This document shows, piece by piece, positions 7,749-11,897 of a DNA stretch of 11,897 bases (its first letter is position 1; every line of letters starts with the position of its first letter). The translations under genes were made by a program, and so were the position numbers. Source of the DNA: Oscillospiraceae bacterium (lineage in GTDB: Bacteria > Bacillota > Clostridia > Oscillospirales > Ruminococcaceae); the NCBI GenBank assembly GCA_014796735.1, contig JAAVIG010000162.1, positions 1-11,897 of the forward strand. Direction: 5' to 3'. The notes beneath the pieces are model-generated. The model had not been told where the DNA came from and did not search any database. It saw only the letters and a program-made list of their open reading frames with translations.

Positions 7749-8825
7749 ATGAAATTTAAAAAAAGCTTATTATCTCTTATTTTTGCGGCTTCAATGCTGT
7801 TTACCTCCGCTTGCGGGCAGGCTGCCGAAACGGTTGAACCCAATATAAGCGGCGGTACATCGGCGGGAAATGAAATAACCGAAAATACCTCGGGCGGAGC
7901 GGAAACGGGCGGAACGCCAACCGTGAGCAGCGGCTTTCAGGTAAAGGGAACTGCGCTTTATGACGCCAGTGGAAACGAATTTATCATGAGGGGAATAAAT
8001 CACGCTCACTCATGGTTTCAGGATAAGCTCGATACTGCGATTCCCGCTATTGCCGAAACCGGGGCGAACACCGTAAGAGTGGTTTTGTCGGACGGTCAGC
8101 AGTGGAGCAGGATACCTCTCGAGGACGTGGAGAAAATAATCGAAATATGCAAGCAAAACAAGCTTATCTGTATTTTGGAGGTTCACGATCTTACGGGCAA
8201 GGACGACATCGAGGGCTTGCGCAAAACCGCTCAATACTGGCTTGACATAAAATCCGCTCTTATAGGGAACGAAGCCTATGTGATACTAAATATCGCCAAC
8301 GAGTGGATAGGAAGCTGGGATAATGCGGATATGTGGTACGAGGGGTACTCGGAAGCTATAAAGACCATACGGGACGGCGGGATAAACAATACCCTGATGA
8401 TAGACGCTCCCGGCTGGGGACAGCACGCGCAGCCTATCGATCAATACGGAGAAAAGCTTTTTAATGATGACCCCAACAAAAACACAATGTTTTCCATTCA
8501 CATGTACGGCGCTGCCGGAAAAAGCGCGCGTGTGATAAGCACCAATCTGCAGTACGCTACAAGGCACGATCTGTGCGTTGCGGTAGGCGAATTCGGTTAT
8601 AATCACAGCGACGGAGACGTTGACGAGGATTATATTATGCAGTACTGCACCGAGAACGGGATAGGCTATCTCGGTTGGTCGTGGAAGGGTAACGGCGGCG
8701 GAGTTGAATATCTCGATATTGCGGAGGACTGGGAAGGAAACGTGCTGTCTTCGGATTGGGGCGAAAAGCTTATTAACGGGGAAAACGGCATAAAGGCTAC
8801 CTCTGAAATTTGTTCGGTTTATTAG
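7749..8825 (+). CDS. Lipoprotein endo-beta-1,4-mannanase, GH5 (subfamily 8-like)
   Basis: A 358-aa secreted glycoside hydrolase predicted to cut beta-1,4-mannan chains. The N terminus is a lipoprotein signal (MKFKK, a hydrophobic core, then SAC with Cys22 as the lipidated residue). A Gly/Thr/Ser/Glu-rich linker (about 23-61) leads to one catalytic (beta/alpha)8 barrel from about residue 62. The acid/base is Glu185 in NIANEW and the nucleophile Glu281 in VGEFG. MRGINHAHSWF, GANTVRVVL, LEVHDLTG and the ending GYLGWSWKGN closely resemble bacillary GH5_8 mannanases. No carbohydrate-binding module or dockerin is present, so the enzyme should stay on the cell surface. GGAG (7740-7743) precedes the ATG by 5 nt. 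The 19-nt gap after fucI suggests cotranscription. The signal's -3 position (Thr19) is not the usual Leu, so lipidation is likely but not certain. Confidence 0.92.
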   Translation: MKFKKSLLSLIFAASMLFTSACGQAAETVEPNISGGTSAGNEITENTSGGAETGGTPTVSSGFQVKGTALYDASGNEFIMRGINHAHSWFQDKLDTAIPAIAETGANTVRVVLSDGQQWSRIPLEDVEKIIEICKQNKLICILEVHDLTGKDDIEGLRKTAQYWLDIKSALIGNEAYVILNIANEWIGSWDNADMWYEGYSEAIKTIRDGGINNTLMIDAPGWGQHAQPIDQYGEKLFNDDPNKNTMFSIHMYGAAGKSARVISTNLQYATRHDLCVAVGEFGYNHSDGDVDEDYIMQYCTENGIGYLGWSWKGNGGGVEYLDIAEDWEGNVLSSDWGEKLINGENGIKATSEICSVY

Positions 8826-8839
8826 AGAATAATAAAAAA

Positions 8840-8882
8840 GAACCCCATGCGGTTTTCATTACGCCGCAGGGGGTCTTTTTTT
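8840..8882. terminator. Bidirectional intrinsic terminator between convergent genes
   Basis: A long hairpin pairs GAACCCCATGCGG (8840-8852) with CCGCAGGGGGTC (8864-8875), with one mismatch and one bulge. It is followed on the plus strand by seven T (8876-8882). On the minus strand it is followed by a T run (A residues at 8834-8839). It serves both the mannanase gene and the minus-strand acetyltransferase that ends at 8897. Confidence 0.9.
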
Positions 8883-8896
8883 ATTTCCATGTGAAG

Positions 8897-9451
8897 CTAT
8901 TTCACAACAGCTAACATCACCACATCGTGAAATTCCCGTCCGAAAGGATAGCAGTGAAGAAGCCCCTCACGCAAGTATCCGTTTTTTTCAAGGACACGTA
9001 TGGAAGCCATATTGTCAATATGGACAAGACCTTGGATCCTTCTTAGTCCAAGCTCTTTTAAGCCAAAATCCGTTACCGCTGCCACGACCTCTGTGGCAGC
9101 GCCCTTTCCCCAGCTGTCATAAGCGAAATGATAAGCGATCTCACCCACGGTCCTTTTAATGAATCCCCCCAGATCGATCCTTCCGATAACTTTTCCGTTC
9201 GCCTTTTCCTTTACGCACCATGTAAAAACGAGCCGTTTTTTCAGAAGCCGGTTATTAACGTTATTTAACCGGTTTGTAATATTCGGTTCCTTATCGAATA
9301 ACGGCGCACCGCCGCCGAGATATTTCTGGACCCTTTCGTCTCTTAAAATATCAAAATATTTATCCATATCCTCTCTCGTAAAAGGAGCCAAATTAAAACG
9401 TTTTGTTTCCAGATTCGGGATATTGTCAAAATAATTTCCAAATTTCTTCAT
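8897..9451 (-). CDS. RimJ/RimL-like GNAT acetyltransferase
   Basis: A 184-aa protein of the GNAT group that includes ribosomal-protein N-acetyltransferases and many small-molecule or detoxifying acetyltransferases. Visible features are ETKRFNLAPFTREDMDKYF (15-33, the typical RimJ/L opening), GKVIGRIDLGG (87-97), the acetyl-CoA loop AYDSWGKGAATEVV (110-123) and DNMASIRVLEKNGYLREG (146-163). The substrate cannot be inferred. AAAGGA lies about 10 nt before the ATG. The gene begins 39 nt after the TetR stop on the same strand and is probably cotranscribed with it, so its expression may follow the regulator. It ends at the shared terminator. Confidence 0.86.
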   Translation of the reverse strand: MKKFGNYFDNIPNLETKRFNLAPFTREDMDKYFDILRDERVQKYLGGGAPLFDKEPNITNRLNNVNNRLLKKRLVFTWCVKEKANGKVIGRIDLGGFIKRTVGEIAYHFAYDSWGKGAATEVVAAVTDFGLKELGLRRIQGLVHIDNMASIRVLEKNGYLREGLLHCYPFGREFHDVVMLAVVK

Positions 9452-9490
9452 CCGAACAGAATCCTTTGTAAAATTTTTTAAAAAACCCGA

Positions 9491-10129
9491 TTAAAGGTCG
9501 GTATTATGCTCATCAAGAGTATCAAACAAAAAATCAAAGCTCCCCTTTTGTGTTTTAAGACAGGTTTCCAACACGTTGGCGAAAATTTTAAGCTTTTTCT
9601 TTATAGAGGTCTTTTCCTGTGAAGCCGACGTATTATCCAGAAAAACCGTTAACACCGTCACAATGATCTCCGCGCTCTCTTTCGGGTATTCCATTTTTAT
9701 GGAGCCCTCCTCGATCCCTTGTTCGAGAAGTACTGTAAGTATTGGTGACAGCTCCTGAACGGCAACGGCCTTTAATTTGTTGTGAAGTATCAGATCGTCG
9801 TGCAGATGAAGCGTTATTATCAGATTCTGGCGGCTGTTGCTGAAATCCTTTTTGATCACGCTTTTGAAAAGCTGCTTAATACGCCCCATTGCCGACTGCT
9901 CGTATTTTATATTGTCGAGATATTCTCTGACAGCTCTGCGGTAGCTGCGTTCGATTACGTTGTCTAATATCTCGTCCTTACTTTCAAAATAATAATAAAC
10001 GCTACCTTTTCCGACTCCCGCCTTCTGAGCTATCGATTCCACCGAGATCTCCTTAAACGGTACGGTGTACATAAGTTCTTCAAGCGCGTCATATATAAGC
10101 TCACGCTTATCGGGCTTGTCCTTCTTCAT
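9491..10129 (-). CDS. TetR/AcrR-family transcriptional regulator
   Basis: A 212-aa protein with the N-terminal DNA-binding domain of the TetR family. Helix-turn-helix residues 28-48 read EISVESIAQKAGVGKGSVYYY, followed by the conserved FESKDEILDNVI (48-59). The rest is the variable helical ligand-binding and dimerisation domain, which does not reveal the inducer. These proteins are usually dimeric repressors released by a small molecule. It is divergent from the hydrolase operon, and three related pseudo-palindromes lie in the space between them, so local control is very likely. An AAAGGA ribosome site lies about 8 nt before the ATG. Confidence 0.93.
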   Translation of the reverse strand: MKKDKPDKRELIYDALEELMYTVPFKEISVESIAQKAGVGKGSVYYYFESKDEILDNVIERSYRRAVREYLDNIKYEQSAMGRIKQLFKSVIKKDFSNSRQNLIITLHLHDDLILHNKLKAVAVQELSPILTVLLEQGIEEGSIKMEYPKESAEIIVTVLTVFLDNTSASQEKTSIKKKLKIFANVLETCLKTQKGSFDFLFDTLDEHNTDL

Positions 10130-10190
10130 TTTACCATTCCTTTTTTGTAAAAAGACATTTTGAATATGTTTTTACGATTTTTTTTTATTT

Positions 10191-10219
10191 ATTATAGCAC
10201 ATATTTATAAAAATTTCAA
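10191..10219 (-). promoter_or_regulatory. Promoter of the tetR-acetyltransferase unit
   Basis: On the minus strand, TTGAAA (10219-10214) and TATAAT (10196-10191) are spaced by exactly 17 nt. Transcription would start near 10184, about 55 nt before the tetR ATG. Operator 1 (10236-10250) lies about 16 bp upstream of the -35 box, so a bound repressor could influence but not simply cover this promoter. Confidence 0.8.
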
Positions 10220-10235
10220 TATTTCAAAAAAATAC

Positions 10236-10250
10236 TTGACTGTCAGTCGA
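10236..10250. promoter_or_regulatory. Candidate TetR operator O1
   Basis: TTGACTGTCAGTCGA is a pseudo-palindrome centred on T10243, with a perfect GACTG-T-CAGTC core. Size and symmetry fit a TetR-family dimer. Its sequence differs from the reverse complement of O2 at only two central positions. Its centre is 41 bp from that of O2, close to four helical turns, so both would face the same side of the DNA. Confidence 0.75.
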
Positions 10251-10264
10251 AAAAGTGGTAAGAT
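10236..10264 (+). promoter_or_regulatory. Upstream plus-strand promoter P1
   Basis: TTGACT (10236-10241) and TAAGAT (10259-10264) are 17 nt apart, matching consensus at 5/6 and 4/6. Start would be near 10271, giving a leader of about 178 nt before the hydrolase ATG. Operator 1 covers its -35 box and operator 2 lies just past its start point, which suits strict repression. Confidence 0.55.
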
Positions 10265-10276
10265 GTAAAAAGAGCT

Positions 10277-10291
10277 TCGACTGCAAGTCAA
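10277..10291. promoter_or_regulatory. Candidate TetR operator O2
   Basis: TCGACTGCAAGTCAA is an inverted near-copy of O1 (13 of 15 bases match on the reverse strand). It lies just downstream of the start point predicted for P1, a blocking position. Confidence 0.7.
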
Positions 10292-10399
10292 AAATGGCTT
10301 GCCGATAATTTCCGAACGGCAGGGCTTTGATATTTTGAATAATACGCTGTTTAAAAGTGATACGGTATTTTTTGAGCGGTATATAACGCCCTGACTTTT

Positions 10400-10426
10400 T
10401 TGAGAAATTGTTGTTTTTTATATAAT
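10400..10426 (+). promoter_or_regulatory. Proximal plus-strand promoter P2 of the hydrolase operon
   Basis: A perfect TATAAT (10421-10426) has TTGAGA (10400-10405) upstream, but with a short 15-nt spacer. Start would be near 10433, giving a leader of about 16 nt that begins inside operator 3. The -10 box is convincing; the -35 box is tentative. Confidence 0.5.
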
Positions 10427-10430
10427 ATTA

Positions 10431-10445
10431 TCGACTGGAGGTCGA
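10431..10445. promoter_or_regulatory. Candidate TetR operator O3 overlapping the ribosome binding site
   Basis: TCGACTGGAGGTCGA has TCGAC...GTCGA arms and matches the O2-type sequence at 12 of 15 positions when reverse-complemented. It contains the hydrolase Shine-Dalgarno GGAGG (10437-10441), 7 nt before the ATG, and covers the predicted P2 start. The departures from the consensus fall where GGAGG is needed, as if one sequence serves both uses. Confidence 0.62.
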
Positions 10446-10448
10446 AAA

Positions 10449-11414
10449 ATGGGAAAAAATATAAAGCCTGTTTTTTTAGCCGCGGGAGGATTGGCGGCAG
10501 CGGGTACGGCGGCATGCTTTATAGGAGCGCTTACGCTTTTTAACCGCGTTATCCCGCGTCAGAGAGAGGTCATGGTTGATTTAAGCGAAATGGCGGACGC
10601 AGAAAAATGGGAGGAATATATAAAGATAATCCATGCCGAAAAAGAAAAGCTGCTGAAACGGCCCTCCGAGCATGTTATGATAAAATCCCGCGATGGTCTT
10701 ACGCTGCACGGAGATTTCTTCTTTTCGGATTTTCCGACAAACAGAACTGCGATATTGTTCCACGGCTACACAAGCTGCGGAATGAACGATTGCTCCGCTA
10801 TGGCGGAATATTTTATGGAGCAGGGCTATAACGCTTTGATAGTCGATCATCGGTCACACGGGAAAAGCGAGGGCGAATATATAGGCTTCGGAATACTTGA
10901 CAGGTTCGACTGCTTAAAGTGGATAGATTACGTCAGACAAAGGCTCGGAGAGGGCGGCGATATAGTGCTGTACGGCGTTTCCATGGGAGCCGCCACGGTT
11001 CTTATGGCAAGCGGCTCGGACGATATGCCGAAAAATGTTAAGGCGATAATTTCCGACTGCGCGTTCACTTCTCCCTATGACGTATTCAAGCACATTTTAA
11101 AAAGGGATTATCATCTTCCGCCGCATCCTATAATGGATATAAACGAAAGAATGTGCAGGAGGAAAGCGGGGTACGGCTTCAGGGATTATTCAACGCTTGA
11201 CGCGGTAAAAAAAGCCCCCTGTCCTATCCTGTTCATACACGGCAAGGAGGACAGCTTTGTACCGACCTATATGACGGTTGAAAATTACGAAAGCTGTACG
11301 GGCGAAAAGGAAATGCTGCTTGTGGATAACGCCGGTCACGCGGCTTCACTGTACGAGAACAAGGAGCTTTACCATAACACGGTAACAAAGTTTTTGAACA
11401 CTTATCTTACATGA
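10449..11414 (+). CDS. Membrane-anchored alpha/beta hydrolase (YqkD/FrsA-like)
   Basis: A 321-aa protein with a hydrophobic N-terminal segment (about residues 7-31), which may be a membrane anchor or uncleaved signal. An alpha/beta-hydrolase domain follows from about residue 75. The oxyanion region is LFHGYTS (103-109). The nucleophile is Ser178 in GVSMG, with acid Asp268 in HGKEDSFVP and base His297 in DNAGHAAS. HRSHGKSEGEYIGFG (134-148) is typical of COG1073-type hydrolases such as B. subtilis YqkD. Members act as esterases, thioesterases or peptidases; the substrate here is unknown. Expression is probably repressed by the divergent TetR protein. The next gene, a condensation-like acyltransferase, starts 17 nt after the stop. 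A joint role in acyl-ester or acyl-amide metabolism is therefore reasonable, but it is inference. Confidence 0.88.
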   Translation: MGKNIKPVFLAAGGLAAAGTAACFIGALTLFNRVIPRQREVMVDLSEMADAEKWEEYIKIIHAEKEKLLKRPSEHVMIKSRDGLTLHGDFFFSDFPTNRTAILFHGYTSCGMNDCSAMAEYFMEQGYNALIVDHRSHGKSEGEYIGFGILDRFDCLKWIDYVRQRLGEGGDIVLYGVSMGAATVLMASGSDDMPKNVKAIISDCAFTSPYDVFKHILKRDYHLPPHPIMDINERMCRRKAGYGFRDYSTLDAVKKAPCPILFIHGKEDSFVPTYMTVENYESCTGEKEMLLVDNAGHAASLYENKELYHNTVTKFLNTYLT

Positions 11415-11416
11415 TC

Positions 11417-11424
11417 GGGGGGGG
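11417..11424 (+). repeat. G8 homopolymer in the acyltransferase ribosome binding site
   Basis: Eight consecutive G followed by AG form the Shine-Dalgarno region between the hydrolase stop (11412-11414) and the ATG at 11432. Length changes in such a run would alter ribosome binding or spacing without changing either protein. Confidence 0.6.
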
Positions 11425-11431
11425 AGATCAA

Positions 11432-11897
11432 ATGAAGGAATTTAACATCAACGGCACGGTGATGCAGTGCTATCCGCTTACCGCCGCGCAAAGACTGCAC
11501 TTCTACACAATAAAATTCGCAAAGCCGCAGGTGCTTAATATCGGCACGGGTCTGTATATTAAGCAGGAGGTGGATTTCGAGGCATTGAAGCAGTGCATAA
11601 AGGAAGCGATCAAGGGCTTTGACAGCATGAGACTGCGTTTTATCGAGGACGAGGACGGAAAGGTTTATCAGTATGTGGTTCCCTTTGACGAAAGGGAAAT
11701 AGGCTTTTTTGACTTTTCCAACTGGCGCGAGGAGGACGCTCACGCCGAAATGACCAATTGGACTCATAAGCCCTTTGAGCGTTACAATTCTCCAATGAAC
11801 AGAGTTGTGATGATAAAATATCCGGGCGGCTACAACGGAATTTATCTTAAGGTTGACCACATGACTATGGATTCAAGCTCGATCATCGGGTTCAACA
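11432..11897 (+). CDS. Condensation-domain-like acyltransferase, N-terminal part
   Basis: The frame is open from ATG 11432 to the window end, giving 155 residues with the C terminus missing. It reads like the first half of an NRPS condensation domain or a PapA-type stand-alone acyltransferase. YPLTAAQRLHFY (residues 14-25) matches the opening C1 motif. DFEALKQCIKEAIKGFDSMRLRF fits the C2 region. KVDHMTMDSSS near 142-152 sits where HHxxxDG is expected; the second His and the Asp are kept, while the first His is Asp and the Gly is Ser. The family joins an acyl or peptidyl thioester to an amine or alcohol. It starts with no carrier or adenylation domain in front; whether any follow is out of view. 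Its ribosome site is within a G8 run (11417-11424) plus AG, 5 nt before the ATG. It is cotranscribed with the hydrolase. Confidence 0.75.
   Translation, partial: MKEFNINGTVMQCYPLTAAQRLHFYTIKFAKPQVLNIGTGLYIKQEVDFEALKQCIKEAIKGFDSMRLRFIEDEDGKVYQYVVPFDEREIGFFDFSNWREEDAHAEMTNWTHKPFERYNSPMNRVVMIKYPGGYNGIYLKVDHMTMDSSSIIGFN

Larger units (their letters stand above)
10130..10448. other. Divergent intergenic control region (319 bp)
   Basis: This AT-rich gap separates tetR (minus) from the hydrolase gene (plus). It holds the tetR promoter, two possible plus-strand promoters and three operator-like palindromes, listed separately. The stretch 10292-10395 between the promoters has a small hairpin (TGCCG 10300-10304 with CGGCA 10317-10321) and a repeated TTTTTTGAG (10368-10376 and 10396-10404). 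No convincing gene was found there. Confidence 0.8.

Noticed and set aside
9480..9501. Minus-strand terminator between tetR and the acetyltransferase gene
   Set aside because: There is a 4-bp CCGA/TCGG stem followed by a T run, but the stem is too short to stop transcription reliably and overlaps the tetR stop. At most it is a weak attenuator.
10299..10394. Small plus-strand open frame with a TTG start in the tetR-hydrolase gap
   Set aside because: About 31 codons, no ribosome site, no ATG and no recognised family. Open frames of this length are expected by chance.
11402..11860. 152-codon minus-strand open frame opposite the acyltransferase
   Set aside because: The plus-strand frame has a start, a ribosome site, operon spacing and condensation-family motifs. 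The minus frame shows no recognisable domain and is a shadow.
1..11897. tRNA, rRNA, CRISPR, insertion sequence or prophage signals
   Set aside because: No cloverleaf, spaced repeats, transposase-like protein or terminal inverted repeats were seen on either strand.

Overview
The window looks like a chromosomal segment of an anaerobic gut or rumen Firmicute, most likely a Ruminococcus-like Clostridium relative. This rests on moderate GC content, strong AGGAGG-type ribosome binding sites, consensus sigma-70 type promoters, a single-chain clostridial-type PurL, and a lipoprotein GH5 mannanase. The genus is an inference from gene content and style; no rRNA is present to confirm it.

Layout. (1) 1-500: 3' end of a tRNA methylthiotransferase gene (mtaB type), followed by a weak terminator. 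(2) 615-5899: a consensus promoter leads into purL (704-4408), a membrane-anchored trypsin-like protease (4411-5259), a GNAT acetyltransferase (5256-5690) and a 63-residue zinc-ribbon protein (5708-5899). These are spaced 2, -4 and 17 nt apart and read as one transcription unit. (3) 5951-8825: L-fucose isomerase (fucI), and 19 nt later a secreted lipoprotein beta-mannanase (GH5), ending in a strong bidirectional terminator at 8840-8882. (4) 8897-10129, minus strand: a TetR-family regulator followed by a RimJ/RimL-like acetyltransferase. (5) 10130-10448: a divergent control region with one minus-strand promoter, two candidate plus-strand promoters and three related 15-bp pseudo-palindromes that look like operators for the TetR protein. 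(6) 10449-11897, plus strand: a membrane-anchored alpha/beta hydrolase, then the start of a condensation-domain-like acyltransferase that runs off the window. The last gene has no stop codon inside the window.

How it fits together. The left half is housekeeping (tRNA modification, purine synthesis) with small accessory genes attached to purL. The middle is carbohydrate use. The right end is the most interesting accessory region. There a TetR repressor appears to control a hydrolase plus acyltransferase operon through three sites, the last of which contains the hydrolase ribosome binding site. A second anomaly lies inside purL: a run of 16 A residues, with a nearby A-rich patch, replaces what I expect to be conserved residues without breaking the reading frame.

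No tRNA, rRNA, CRISPR array, insertion sequence, attachment site or replication origin was recognised.
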